The position numbers were made by a program, and so were the translations under genes. Shown one piece after another: positions 14,701 through 27,019 of a stretch of 64,000 bases of DNA. Under the pieces are notes generated by a model. That model saw nothing but the letters and a program-made list of their open reading frames with translations, was not told the origin of the DNA and ran no database searches. How positions within the stretch are numbered: position 1 is the stretch's first letter; every line of letters starts with the position of its first letter. Origin of the DNA: Dromaius novaehollandiae (lineage: Eukaryota > Chordata > Aves > Casuariiformes > Dromaiidae); assembly GCF_036370855.1 (NCBI RefSeq), contig NC_088117.1, positions 1,798,001-1,862,000 on the forward strand. The letters run 5' to 3'.

Positions 14701-17700
14701 TCCATACATACTGGCTCTCACAGTAAGGCACTCCTCTCTGTGATCTGGGATGCTCAAGTCCACAGTGTGTTCAGGGCGCACCGTGATCCATCAAGTGCTC
14801 TGACACAGATAACCTATTCGAGTTCTGCCCCCAAATTCAGACCCTGTAACTGGGACTAGCAGTGCTGCAGCTGTCCCAGAAGCACAAAGGCATGGACAGA
14901 CCAGCAAAGTCGATCTTTGCTCCGCTCAACAGTCAAGACATTCTGCAAGGTGACAGGAGACATTTTTCTCTTTTAGATGGCAAACTTTGCGTCATCATGG
15001 GAGGAGCCTAGAAAGCAGTTTGTTCTTTCCAGCAGCTTCACGTGAAGAAGCAAGTAACTTCTAGGAAGGGGTTTCTATGGAGAAGTCAGAACCCCTTTCT
15101 GGAAAACAAAACCCTGTGGGTGACCTGCAGTGCCCTCCTAGGAGATGGCCTGGTGCCTGCACTGGACCTTTGCTCCGAAGCTCCAGTGATCTCCACCTTC
15201 TTATCCTAATACCAAGTGCAAGCGCACCCTCAGTTATGGTTTGTTCTCCTAGCAAGTAATTTCCACAGTACTAAAGTCCTGCTGGGCAGTGTGGCTTCTA
15301 GATAGCCAAGGAGTGGAACTGTTTGACACAGAAAGAAGAGACCTGCTGTGTACCCTTCCAGCTAAGGGGAAACACGGAGCTTAGCAAAGAACTTGACTAC
15401 ACAAGATCCAAGAAAACCATTTTTCCATGTTTTATTTTTCCCCTTGTGTTAGGAACAGTGTTTCTGCTAGCTACTAGACAACAAATTCTTCCTTTTCATC
15501 ACCAGCTTCATTCCTGACTATCTTGAACACACAAGAGGATAATTACTTCAGTGCTGCTGTGTTAGCTTTCTTATGACTCATACACAGCTGTATGAGCAGC
15601 ATTTCACCTTAATGGCTTCTGAAGGCGTGTTGCAGAAAAAGAGTGCCAATTCATCATTTTAATTCTGTAACTTGGATTAACCTAAACCCATTACATGGAT
15701 AAAAACACTGAGAAACCTCTACTCAGTTGCTATTTGGCTAAGTAGTCTGTAGCCAGTTGCACACATGACATTGTTTTCCTGGAAAACAGTGAAGAAGTGA
15801 AAAGGGTCCATTTGCGAGAAAGATCCTTTAAAAATAAAAAACTATGTCTTTATGGGTGGCTTTGTCATAAAAATTCAGAGATTCTCAGACATTAATTCTC
15901 ATAGTTACGTGATTCACCTCATATTTTGGATCACAAATCCTACAGAGCAGAGCAGCTCTGTCATTCCACACACTCATCTATAAAGCTTTCAAAGTATTCT
16001 GAACAAAAGTATTTGCTGATTTTTACTTCAGACTCCCCTTCTGAGACTGACAGAAGGAGAATAAAATTGATGACTAGCATAATCTAAGAACTGTACATTA
16101 GAGTCAGAAATGGTAACTCCTTACCTAGACATAAAGGTCAAAAAAATTCCATAATAAAGACAGTTGGCTCAGAAAAGTAATTTTGTTCATTCTGAGCAGC
16201 AAAATATAACTCAAATTCCTTTAGCTTTATTAAATCCTCCAATGTGAAACTTCTGAAGATATGACAAGGGGAAATTTCCAAATCTAAAATGTTAATCTTC
16301 TAATGCCAGGCAATATGAGAATTCTAGAACATTTGACAGCAATTTAATTAATATCTGTAAATATTTGCTGCCAACTACCTCATAATGTTTATTCAAGGTA
16401 GCTTGAGAGCATGATCACAGGCAAAATAAACTTTCTTTTTCCTCTACAGATTAACTCAGCCAACAGGACAGCAATTAGATCTGACTCAATTTCTGAGTGC
16501 CCACATCATCTGTCTTGGATGGAAAGCTTTCACAGCAGGAAACATACCTTACAAAGTTTTTTAAAGGGGGTTATTTTTATAAGCTTTAAGGAGGTCAGCC
16601 AGTAATTTCCTGTATTACTGGAAATTATTAGTAAGAAAATAATAGTTTTCTAAAGTGAAAGAAACAGAAGTGAAAGGCACAATTTCATGTAGTCTTCCAA
16701 ATGCTCCAACTAGTTTGGCAACGCTTTACCTTTGAGAAAAGTCCATCACCATATGTACGTACTGCTGTCAACACTAACCAGCACGCCCTACAAAAATGTA
16801 TCACGTAAACATTGGAACTCAGCACTAGAAATAACAAACCAACCTGCAATTACTGACTTGCAGCAAAGGCCAGCTTCACATCTAGCTGCTTTCTACCCTG
16901 GGATCACGTCCCTGTTGAAAAAGCCAATGCCCACGTCTCAGCTCAGCAAAAGTAAATGCAGTCCCTAAAATATGCAGAAACATGTGAGATGACTAGATCT
17001 TTCTACACATGGAACAGACTCTTCCAACACCTTTCTGCATGTAACTGTCCATGTACAAAACAACTAGGTATGAATTAGACTCTTAAAAAAAAAAATCAAA
17101 CACCAAATTTCAGTGCTGTATTTACAAGCCATGCTTATATTATAGGCACTGATTAGAGAGGAAACTAAACATCTACGCTTTTACCTATGATACTGCAGAA
17201 AATCACGATTAACATTCAGAATGCTCTTTACATTTCGATATCTGAGAAAGAAGTATCCCATGCTTTTATCTAAGTCTGTTGAGACTGAAGCATTCGAGAT
17301 TGCTTTTGGAGATGCTTTCCATAATCCAAGCAACCTTCAAGGTCTACCTTCACACATCAGTAATGGATGTGCTGATATTTCAAGAGAGGAACGAGAGGGT
17401 GGGGGAAGGATGCCACAGCTAAAATGCAATATGCCAGACGTGTCGCTGCAGATGGGGAATGCTGCATGAATAATGAAGATCTGTCAATGTCTTGGGCCAG
17501 CTGATAGGCGAAACAGCAGGAAGACAGCACTCCAAAATAAAGGTGCTTTATGAAGAAACAGAGAAGTTAATGAGCAGACTTTTGCATCATCGCAATACAG
17601 AGAGTCCCTGCCAAAGCATCTGAGCGCCTGTGACACAAGGCTTAGCTCAATGCCAGATCCTGAATCTCTTTTTCTTCCACATCCAAAGTATATCAGAGCT

Positions 17701-20700
17701 AGCCATTACTATAAACCTTTTCAACATTTATCAAGAAAAAGGTGACTAATGTGGAAGCCTATCTTCAAAAGGCAATGAGACAGTCTCCTGAACTTTGATT
17801 ACCAGTACCTTGCGAACCTACAATAGCAGTATGTGCTTGCACTCCTTGTGCTGAAGCCTATGAAGCCAACAGATATTACGATATCCCAAGGCGGCCTGCT
17901 TGCAGACGCATCCCGCGGCTCCATGATCATTGACATAAGACTTGTGCATTACAGAATCACTTGGCAATACAAATTTGATCACTGAATTAGCCAAAGCACT
18001 CAATACAACATGCTTTTATTCCAGTTGAAAGGAGACAGAGGGTACATAATTCAGCATAAAGTCAGAGTGGTGTGGAGAGACAGTATTTGATATGACAAAC
18101 TTAGACTGCTGTCATTTTTTTTAAGCAAAATCAGACTTACAGAGCAAGTTCATGCTGAATCAGTACTTCATCCCACAAGGCTGTGGCATTTTTCATCAGG
18201 AACCTGAAAGCTGGATTTACTGCACTGTTGAACTACTGCCTTATGCAATTTCAATGCCTGCGGAGTCTTCTCCAGGCTAGATTCAGGGCTTTCACAGCCT
18301 CTTTAAACTGCCACAGCAGATGGGAAAATCACGTCTCATCTCTCAAAGTGAAACAAGCACTTTAAAAAGCTACTGACAAGATACTTCCGTGCTTCAGTAA
18401 CTCAACCTAAAGTTATTATTGCTACAACCATTTTTAAAACGTCATTTTTATCATTTACTGGAAGCTTTTTATATTTTGATCAGACAATGAAAGACAAGAG
18501 TGCATCATGTTATTCACTTGTACACAACATAATAACGCCAAGCACAGCTAGCCTCAGAAGCAGATCTCCATAATAAACATGTTTCCACATGTCAAGCATA
18601 TCACAAATATTTCAAATTTTTTGGATGACCTATGAAAAACTTTCCTAGGATTGCAGCTTCCAATGGCATATCCTTTAGTACTTACGATATATAGTTTTTG
18701 AGTCAAGTTATTAAAAACACAACTGAGAAACTGCGAATAATAAATTAAAATAACTTGAGTGCTGAGAGCCCCTTTTCTCTCCCAAACAGACACAGAATAA
18801 GAAGCAAATGAGGATGCAGTAGAACTTCTACCCCCAGGCACAGATGACTGCTCCACAACTGTCACTCCCTCCACCCCTCTCCTTCCTTACTTTTATAGTT
18901 CCAGTGGATGCTGGTGACTTGGATCTCCTGAGTTGGAATATACTCCTCGATAAATTTCTTCCCCTGCAGTCGGTGCCAGAGAGTGGTTTTGCCGGTGTTC
19001 CTGTCCCCTCGGATAACAATTTTCACTGAAGAAAAGAGCAAGCAGATAAATAAAGTTGATTAAAACAAACCTAAGAACACTTGGAAAAGCACGTTAAGAT
19101 TTTGCAAGCGTTATTCAGATGTAATTAATTCTCTCACGTTACACAGGCATGATGGTTTGTTAAAAAACAAGCAGCTCAATTGTTAAAATTACTGTTAATT
19201 CAGTTACTCAAACTAGCTCAGCAGAAAGAACCAATGTCAAGACTGAGTCTGCACAGCTTTAGCCAGCTAAGTTTCTGCTCTCATTTCTGCTTACTTTTCA
19301 TCCTCCTGCCTTCTCTCACCTGTATCTAGCCCTTACTCCAACTTTGTCATAGCCTATCCCTTTGCAAGGCTTCAATACTAGGCTTCTCCTTCAATTATCT
19401 CCTCTATCATTTACATTTCTCCTTAAACACTGCTCATTCCTTGAGGAAACAATATTTTCCTTGAGCCTGTTGCACAAAGTCATTAAAAACTCAAGGACCA
19501 GTTCTTAGCTGACCTGAATGAGACAGGGTATTCTGTTCACAAGTGCTGCTCCACTTTCATAAGGGTGTGAATTTTAACCAAGGCACTGGTGCAAAAGGTC
19601 TGTGAATGTTCTTGGAGAGCTGAGAGGCAGCTTCTGGTGAACATCACTGCAGAGTTAAGCTGTTACCACTCTCAGCTGCCCCCAGCTTTCCTTTGCTGGG
19701 ACAACACCCTGCTTTGCAGGTGAAGCAGAACAAGACCATGTAGCGCTCTTCAGCTGCTCCAGATCACAGCCCAGATTAGCTCAGACAAGGAGGCAATCCT
19801 CAAGGAACATAGTCTCTGTCAAAGGGACAAAGTAGTAACAACCACAGAGGTCTATCTTAAACTGCCACGGATAAATTTGCCAAACTGCCTCTGTTGATGG
19901 CCCAGTCCAAATTTAACCAAAATCAGTCTGTCTTCTATCCACTAGAAATAGGCTAAGTTGAACCAGAACAAGCATGCCTTTTCGGAGACACAAGCTGGCT
20001 TAAAAAACACTGAAATAAAATGAAGAGAAACTGAATCTCTGTGGATCCTCCATGCCTCAGTTAGAGGGACAGTCTCTGCAGCACGTGCCAGGTCTTACTG
20101 TGGTTAAGGTTCGAGCATAGTGGTGGCACTCAGCAGAAGGAGTTCTCAAAAACTGCGGTCTCAGGTAAAGCCAGAAAGGCTCCACTTCCCCTGTCCTGCC
20201 TCCAGACCAGCTGCTTGGGCCACTCAGCTGAACTACGGTAATATGCAGAAGCTTGTTCGCGTGTCTATAGCCACAAGAAAAGTGAGTCAATGGAGAAATA
20301 CATTCAAACTCATCTCAAGGAAAGGAAGTGTCCAGAGTATCTTGTTGAGGAGAAAACAATGAATCCACAAAGTATCACTTGTACTAGGGTCAGGAAGTGC
20401 ACTAAACCCAACAAAGCAATTTCTGTAGCAATCAGTGCCTTGGACTTTCCAGAGTCTACCTAATATTACCTTGTTCTTTCTCAAAACAGTAAGTATTGTT
20501 TCCTAAGTTTTCTGTTATATTACAAATGTGCGTGTATACACCCCCTCCATCTTTTTTTTAAGTAGTAACAACAAGGCTATTGTGCAGCTGAATTGAACAG
20601 AGCCAGAAATTTTACGCTTGCATTTGACACATAGGAGCTGTTATCCCCTAGAAAATGGACTGCTCAGACATCTAATAGCAGATTCAAGCCATTAGCACTA

Positions 20701-23700
20701 GGTAGTGCATCATCACTTGGGCAAAGAAATCTCTCACTCAAGGCTGCCTTTTGTTGGAACTCAGGAGTTATCAGAGGCATCTCCAAAATGAAGCAAGACA
20801 AGCAGAACCACCACATCATTTCAGGAGAAGTTTGTTAAGAGCAAGAGTGCCTGATACAACATATAAAAAAGTTATATGGAAGAGTTTTGTCTGGTGCAAT
20901 TTTGTGTTGCAGTTCTGCTCTGTTTTTGTTGCTGTCCTGCTCTCATCCACTACGATGTATTACTGTTTATTCTTTTTAAAAGTTACTTGTTAAAATAGCA
21001 AAAAAATAATCAAGGCAAAAATGAACATAATATTTATATTCTGACTTCATCTACGGATACCTGAGCATCTCTCCAGAGACAACAAAGCACTTCTTGCATT
21101 TCCTATTATACTGTGTGGAATTCCAAAGGAGGATTCCTTGGATTTTTCTTAATTAATGCAACAAGTCCATGACATAGCTGGAATAAGGACCTATTTGCAC
21201 CTCTTAATACCTGAACCTTCTGAAATGCTCTCACTGCTTACCTTAGAAAGATAGTTTAGAATTCACATTCCCTGACAAATTACAGCATTAGCTACTGAAA
21301 CAGGGAGTTCCAAGAGACAAATGGACTCTTTATCATTTGTGCTGTTTGTTGTTTCTCAAGGTGCAGTTTCAGTGTCACTTCCAGATGACTTATGTGTGAG
21401 CTACCTCCAGAAGAGGCAGTCTTACACATCCCATGGCTTTACCTGTGCTAACACTACTACTTGCACAGCTACATGTGGAGTTGGATCAGGGAACTGGACT
21501 GGCCAAAAACTAGTCCCCAAATTACTTTTCCACAACACCTGATTTCCCGCTGTAGCTCAAGTGCACGACTGCGTGAGCAGTAACAGCAAGGCATTAGTAC
21601 AGCATGGCATGCCAGGAGCAGAGAGGTCTCCCACTCCTTTGAGCAGCTCACACTTAGATCAACTTAGTGTGCTGGTGGCACCACATGCTCCGTTTGAACA
21701 TGTCAAACCGCCCTTTTCACCTTCCATATCTTCCATGTTAGGATCTCTTTCCTTCTACACATTCATTAGTTTTCACTGATTTTTTTTCTGAAGAAAGAAA
21801 AAGCCTTTACAAACAAAAGACGAAGAAGACAGGTCATGTAAATCATTTTTAGCAAAATAAAAATATCTGTATTTGGGACTTTGGCTTGGGCAGGTCTACC
21901 CAAGGACAGGCATTTGCAAGACATTAACAGCTGAGGGGGCTTCAGAGCACAGCAAGCACCAGGTAAATCACAGGTCTGGGCTGTACCTAAATATGAAAGG
22001 AGAACCAGCCATTATTGTTCCTATAGTATGGGTCTCACATTAGTACTGTTACCTACGGGACATATACAATTGCTGCCTTATTTTAAGTTAAATCAGTACT
22101 TACTGCAAACAGCCACAGGTTTGTAGCAAAGACAGCAGAATTATCTGTGGGAAGAAGGGTAGGGATGGGGAAATAGATAAAAAAGTGAGGAAAAAGGCTA
22201 GACGAATCACTTCTCATTCATACTGTTAAGGTGTCAGGAAAAACAGAGGAATTTTCATTCTGTTGACGGGCAAACGGAAGCAGAGCAGTGAAGACATAGG
22301 CCCAGAGAGCAAGTCTCAGATTGAGAACTGGAAATCAGGAATTCCTAACTCTGCCCATATTCCTTCAGGACGCTGCACTGACTAAGGATCTCAGACCCCA
22401 TAGCAAAGATCCCACAACTTCTACAACCATAACCCCCCTTCTAAAGGTCATAAACCTTATTCTCCTTAAGGTCCTTGGGATCGTGACTATAAGGCTGTAA
22501 TTCAAACACTAAGCTGACACTGCTGTCAAAAGAAGTAGACCTGCTCTGCAGACAGCCCCAAGCACATTTCTTGAGGGGAACAAGCTACAGCAGTCAAAGC
22601 AGGTCTCCAGGTTTGCCACGTGTTGCACAAACACCCATGTCAGAACAAAGGAGAAGACAGGGGGAGATGGAAAGCAGCAGGAAAAAGAAAATTTTTCTTT
22701 TGGGAGCAGTGCTGAATGAAAATATTTCTCAAACTACAATCGGAGTCTGGGAACTACTACCCTAAAACAACAGAATGGCAGTAAGGGCTTACAAAATGAA
22801 TACGGAATATTTGTGAAGTTTTGTCCTTTAAAAACACATTTTAGGCTGAAAAGTAAAAAGAAGGGGAGTAATTTGGGGGATTTCTTTGGGATGCTGAGTT
22901 TGGTATTTCAGATATGAAAATATCAGGTATGTCAGATATTTAGGGCAGACTGATGTTCATCACGATGACAGCAGCCTGTGCTCCATGGCAGGTTTTGTTT
23001 TGTGATGTGCACTCTGGACACAGTTTTAAGAATACAGCCCAGAAGACAAAGGCATACCATCTTCTGGGGAACAGAACAGCTAGACCCGAACCTCCAGCAG
23101 CTCCGTGTCTTTTGTTCCTGTCAGTTATCATCAACGGGTAGCTCTCAGGAGATCCTCTTGCCTATGTAACGCAGTCAGCACTGCTCATTTCATTCTTCTT
23201 AGGCAACTGTTCCCTTATATAAACCTTCGTGTTTCAGTAGCCTGCTGCTTCTGTAATTTGCCAAGACACTTTAAAGGAGCATTGCTGCCAAAGGAACAAG
23301 ATCTACCTCCTCCTCTCTCCGCTCATTCCCACTTGCTCTAGCCTGTGCTACCCCCTCTGGGCTAGCACAGCTATTTGACTAGCACTGTAGCAGACCTAAT
23401 CCACATTCAGGCTGCCCCAACCAGGAGAAAAGAAGAGAGTTTTAACAGATTCGTTCCCTATACTAGGAACTATGATCTCACATAAACATCTCAGCATTAA
23501 CAAATGTGACACAGACCACTTTTAATCCCTGTACTTGCTATAGTACTCAGGCAACTACAGTGCTATTTGGGGCATCGTACATAAAACAGAGGAGCAGCAT
23601 GCAGATGACAGAGAGAGCAAATGAGGAGTGTGTGTGTTGGGAATGCAGTATAAAAATGCTTTTGTTTTAAAATATGATGTCTCATGCTAAGGGAGTGATT

Positions 23701-26372
23701 GCTGCCAAGGGCTATTACTGGCCTTTGCTCTCATCAGAAGTCTAAATCTATTCACCCTGCAAAAGTTTTCCTTTTGAAAACTTGACTGTGTGGAAGGGGG
23801 GGCCATCAACATAAATCATTTCAGCTCAACTTACTTAGAGGAGCAAGCTAGCTACCACTTATAATCCTTACTGCCATTAAAGCACCATATGGTCTTCATT
23901 ATCACCTCAAATAGGGGTTTGCTTCCTTACGAAATATACTTGACAGTCATGAAACTCCAAAGCGAGCCAGCATCAAGAGCCGGGCAGTAAGGCCCACGTC
24001 CTGTCCATTAGCTGCCCACTTTATCAGCAAGCAACTCAAGGCAATCTCAGCATATTACAAATATTTCTGGTAAGGAAACACGCTTCAATTCAGGACCAGT
24101 AAAGGAAACAGATCTATGCAACTGCAGGGAAAAGAAAGAGTTTTAAAGATCTGGTGTATTAAAGATGACTATAAAAAGCATTTTGCACTCCCCTGTTGAA
24201 TTTCATGTACTTGCTAAAAAAGGTGCATTGACAGTAGCACAGGATTTGCAGCTCTGCCCTTCCCTTAGGGATGGCACTTGTATATGACATTTCTTCATAG
24301 CCTGCATTCAACTGAGACTATAACCTCAAAATGCTGGAACCCATCCTATTTATCAACTGCCACGGCTGTGTAGGGTACTTCAAAACCCTTCATGAGCCTG
24401 CCTGTATCTCCTATAAATATTATATAATAGTGACACTGGGAAGAGTTACTATGGAGATTGGAAAGCTTCCCTTAAGGCAGTGACAGAAAGCTGCAGTTTT
24501 ATTGTAGATATAAAAGCAGTAATTAGAACACAAATCCTGTCAAGACAGGGCACAAAACAGAAAGATTTCCAGAGGCTTTTGGTAATGAGACAGAAAGCAA
24601 CCAAGCTACTGTTTGTAGCTTAGCTGTTTGCATTTTTGGTCCTGCTGTATTAATAATAAGGTGGTATACATACACGCAGGTCAGTCATCCATGCAGGTAG
24701 TCAACACACAACCAAGATTTATCCCCTTCTACTTTTGTGCCAGCAAGATGCAGTTGATCTTTATTGTTCACAGCACAAACATTCACTACCACAAAAATCA
24801 ACTTTCAAATTATATAAGAAAAAGGAGTTGACATTAGCTACCTGATCTTAAACATTTAACAGCGAAGCACGTGAATGTGTTCTGGTCTGTAGCCTCCACA
24901 AAGCCTCCGCAGAGATCAATAGTCTTTAACTAGCGGATTTCCAGGTATATGGTTGACAATGCAGTGCTATATGCCAAGGTATAATAGTTTCATTCTCACC
25001 TCTAATCTTTCATTGGGAACCAAGTCCCTTAACAGTAACATTGTGCTTCTGTTCATATTCGTGACTGCTTGCTAAGATGCTACTTTCTAAATTAAGCACT
25101 ATTCTTAGCATATTTAACAGATGTGATCTGGATAAATGCACCAAATGTTCTCCCTACTAGAGCACAGAGCTGCAAAAACACATCAATTCAAAAGCAATCC
25201 ATCACGATAACACCAAAAAACCTTCTCCAAACTCTGAAGTGCTAAATTCTCCTTTCCTGTACGGTTTCAGATTACGATATAGCATAATCTATTTCCCAAC
25301 ATGTGTGCCTTTAGAGAAAAACTATTCGGTAGCATGTTTATAAATCAGGCTTATTCCAAAGTGCTGATCTCTCAGTCTCCTGCAATCCGACTTCCCTGCC
25401 TGCACAGACCCATACAGACAAGCTAATACTCACAGTGCTCTGTGTTAGCATGTCTATTTTCAGAAAGAATGACATAAGTACCATCCTCTGTATCACAATT
25501 GTTACTTTGGGATGTATTTCACATACTTGCAGCGCCTTCCTGAAACATTATATTAGAAATAACCTTTACTGAACTTCAAGTGAAAAATGCAACCCCGAGC
25601 CTCAATACTGAAAGGAAAACAATTCTGAAAGAGTTCTATGAAAAAAGAACAAATGTATCAGTTGCAGAAACAGATAATCATAATGAAATTACGTACCAAG
25701 GTAGTTAAAGGGCATACATCACTCACCTTTTATTAAAGCCTGGCAGAGCAGAGTTTTTCAAAAGTCCCTTATCATATAACCATTAGCGCTTAACTGTAAA
25801 TACCATTATCCAGGGCTGTAGAGAAGGTCACCCACACACTCAGGGCAATTACGTCCCTGATGCTTTAACTGGCTAAAATTGATTTACAAGAAATTCTCTC
25901 TCGTGCCACAGCCAGCGGAAGGCATGCAGGCATTTAGGACGTCTCCTGCTGACTGGGGACACTGCCGCACCGCAGGTTCTTAAGTCTGGCACAGAAACAT
26001 AAAGTTTGCCATCCCTCACTCTACCCACATTCCTGCATGCTCTGACATTTAATTGCATACTTGGCTCCGGATGACCACTGGCAAAAGCACCACCATAAGC
26101 ACGAACAACATATGCATTTCGCAGTTCCACAGGAAGCAGGGCCCACCCGGGCACCGCCTGGGACCCACTGCGGAGGTTCGCTTCCCGCCCGGGCCTTGCT
26201 CTGTCCCCCCAGGGACTCCCCAGAAGCCGGCCTCCAACTCACTGTTATACTGGACTCCCTTGGCAAACCTCCTCTGCAGAGCCTGGTTCATGGACTGCAG
26301 CCCTGCAGGGATATTCTTGTCTCTGACCGGAGTCTGGTCCGAGCCCACCAGCTTCTTCAGGGCTGAGAACAT
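2279..26372 (-). CDS. RABL6: RAB-like protein 6, 5' seven coding exons (partial gene)
   Basis: Large GTPase-like protein (also called Parf) that binds GTP and is linked to cell-cycle control. Join on the minus strand: 26372-26243, 19025-18891, 13301-13254, 6294-6242, 4649-4558, 3681-3541, 2384-2279. All junctions are GT-AG, phases match, and the total is 705 nt = 235 codons ending in phase 0. Seen: start [10 protein letters not shown]; Walker A GDRNTGKT (about residues 50-57); WDVVDKG (99-105) where a Rab has its DxxG region; GNYRD (175-179) in place of NKxD; a YAESSMKN segment where Rabs carry ETSAK. The order and wording match human RABL6 as I know it (about 730 residues). The long acidic/proline-rich and Lys-rich C-terminal part must lie left of position 1, and I found no further exon in 1-2278. 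Exons 3 and 4 are tiny (48 and 53 bp). The start codon is fixed by the conserved N-terminus and the CpG island just upstream. No frameshift or premature stop was seen. Confidence 0.97.
2385..3540 (-). other. RABL6: RABL6 intron 6
   Basis: Nothing recognised between exons 6 and 7. The overlapping 120-residue open frames around 2.9-3.5 kb lack family resemblance. Confidence 0.8.
3541..3681 (-). CDS. RABL6: RABL6 coding exon 6
   Basis: Encodes [14 protein letters not shown] through [13 protein letters not shown] to DFIDNLN plus two bases. It contains GNYRD, the RABL6 version of the guanine-specificity motif. Acceptor GTGAAG, donor AG|GTAACC. One visible difference from human is Gly for Asp in LPGDVRDF. 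Confidence 0.97.
4485..4508 (+). repeat. T24 homopolymer
   Basis: Uninterrupted run of 24 T on the plus strand, inside RABL6 intron 5. It ends about 50 bases downstream (in transcript order) of the exon 5 donor. Confidence 0.98.
4558..4649 (-). CDS. RABL6: RABL6 coding exon 5
   Basis: Starts in phase 0 with [17 protein letters not shown] and ends TKQ plus two bases of the Trp codon. Acceptor TTTCCTCAG, donor TG|GTAAGG. It includes the hydrophobic VVMMFDIT strand of the GTPase fold. Confidence 0.97.
6242..6294 (-). CDS. RABL6: RABL6 coding exon 4 (53 bp)
   Basis: A micro-exon encoding [18 protein letters not shown], a basic then acidic insertion characteristic of RABL6 and absent from Rabs. 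Acceptor TTTAAG, donor GAG|GTGAGT. It is too short for an ORF scan. I found it by looking for the human insertion, and both flanking phases fit. Confidence 0.94.
8870..8886 (+). repeat. A17 homopolymer
   Basis: Run of 17 A in RABL6 intron 3. No adjacent element body is recognisable. Confidence 0.95.
11742..11779 (+). repeat. A38 homopolymer
   Basis: Uninterrupted run of 38 A, the longest homopolymer in the window. The preceding sequence has no AATAAA-type signal or coding similarity, so a processed pseudogene tail is not supported. Confidence 0.97.
13254..13301 (-). CDS. RABL6: RABL6 coding exon 3 (48 bp)
   Basis: A 48-bp exon completing the T codon from exon 2 and encoding [15 protein letters not shown] plus one base. 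Acceptor TTTTAG, donor G|GTAAGA. It carries the WD region equivalent to the G3 motif. Confidence 0.95.
13302..18890 (-). other. RABL6: RABL6 intron 2 (5.6 kb)
   Basis: AT-rich unique intron with one probable ancient SINE fragment near 14.5 kb. Nothing else recognised. Confidence 0.75.
14470..14605. repeat. Ancient MIR/CORE-type SINE fragment (probable)
   Basis: Contains the typical old-SINE wording 'acttgcccagggtcagc', then a degraded middle, then 'tgctttaaccattacact'. This resembles the 3' half of MIR-like or amniote CORE-SINEs. Boundaries are approximate and the family is not certain. Confidence 0.5.
18891..19025 (-). CDS. RABL6: RABL6 coding exon 2 (P-loop)
   Basis: Encodes [20 protein letters not shown] and onward to SIHWNYK. 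It contains the complete Walker A motif, so nucleotide binding is plausible. Acceptor TTCTTCAG and donor A|GTAAGG are both good. Confidence 0.97.
19026..26242 (-). other. RABL6: RABL6 intron 1 (7.2 kb)
   Basis: Long first intron of a CpG-island gene, with a probable ancient SINE fragment near 22.3 kb. Otherwise featureless to inspection. Confidence 0.75.
22255..22385. repeat. Ancient MIR/CORE-type SINE fragment (possible)
   Basis: Degraded 'ggcccagagagcaagtctc' followed by 'aggaattcctaactctgccc'. It resembles the SINE phrase about a crossed threshold of cagag, then caggagtcctgactc, known from amniote SINEs. It is strongly diverged and the edges are guessed. Confidence 0.4.
26243..26372 (-). 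CDS. RABL6: RABL6 coding exon 1 (start codon)
   Basis: Encodes residues 1-43 plus one base, starting [10 protein letters not shown] and ending in AKGVQYN. The donor is A|GTGAGT (GT at 26242-26241). It lies inside the promoter CpG island. The unspliced 5' UTR probably continues to about 26.8 kb. Confidence 0.97.
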
Positions 26373-26379
26373 CTTCCTG

Positions 26380-27010
26380 GTCCCCCTCCGTCGCCACCGC
26401 CGGCGCTTCAGACACCTCCGGGGAACGGGCCGCGGCTCCGGGGCTCAGGGGCAAGACGGCGCCGGGGGGGGGGGCATAGGGGAAGGGCACGGCTTAGCGG
26501 GGGCACGGGCAGGTCAGGGCTGGCGGGGCCATGAGGGGCGTCCGGGACTCGGCAGGGCGGAGGTCTGCGGGCTCGACCCGCCGGCGGGGCGACGCGGCGG
26601 GCAGGGGGGCTCAGCCGGGGCCCCGCCGCGTGCCTGGCGGAGGGGGCGCTAGCCGGGCATGGCCCGGGGCCGCGGCGGCGCAGGGAGGCGGCGGGCAGAG
26701 GCTCCTGCGAGCGGCGGGGCGGCCGGTGCGGCGGCTCAGCCCTCTCCCGGGGCCCGGCGCCGGGAGAGCAGGCGGCGCGGGGCTCCCGCCGCCGCCGCCA
26801 TCTTGCCTCTTCCGCTTCGCCGCGGAGGGGCCGGGAGGCGGTGGCGTCGGCTACGGAGGCCCGCGCGGGCCAGCAGAGCGGCGGCGGAGCGCGCCACGGC
26901 CGAGGGCGCTGCCCGCCGGGGCGGCCGCTGGGCCCGGGCCGCCCGTCGGGGCCCCGGGGCCCGCCGCCGCCGCCGCCGCCGCAGCCCCGGGCCCTGCGGG
27001 CCAAGCCGCA
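26380..27010 (-). promoter_or_regulatory. RABL6: RABL6 CpG-island promoter and 5' UTR
   Basis: Very G+C- and CpG-rich block immediately upstream of the RABL6 start codon, with GGCGGG boxes and a short CCG run near 26.97 kb. No TATA box was seen. This is the usual architecture of a broadly expressed gene. The 5' UTR probably occupies 26373 to about 26810. Long open frames on both strands here are GC artefacts. Confidence 0.85.
26794..26816 (-). promoter_or_regulatory. YY1 site with adjacent ETS-like site, RABL6 promoter
   Basis: Read on the minus strand, CAAGATGGCGGC (26805-26794) is a textbook YY1 element in transcription orientation. About ten bases upstream is GCGGAAG (ETS/GABP-like). Such directional YY1 elements usually sit just downstream of the start site in TATA-less promoters, so initiation near 26.81-26.83 kb is inferred. 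Confidence 0.6.
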
Positions 27011-27019
27011 TGTCGGCTG

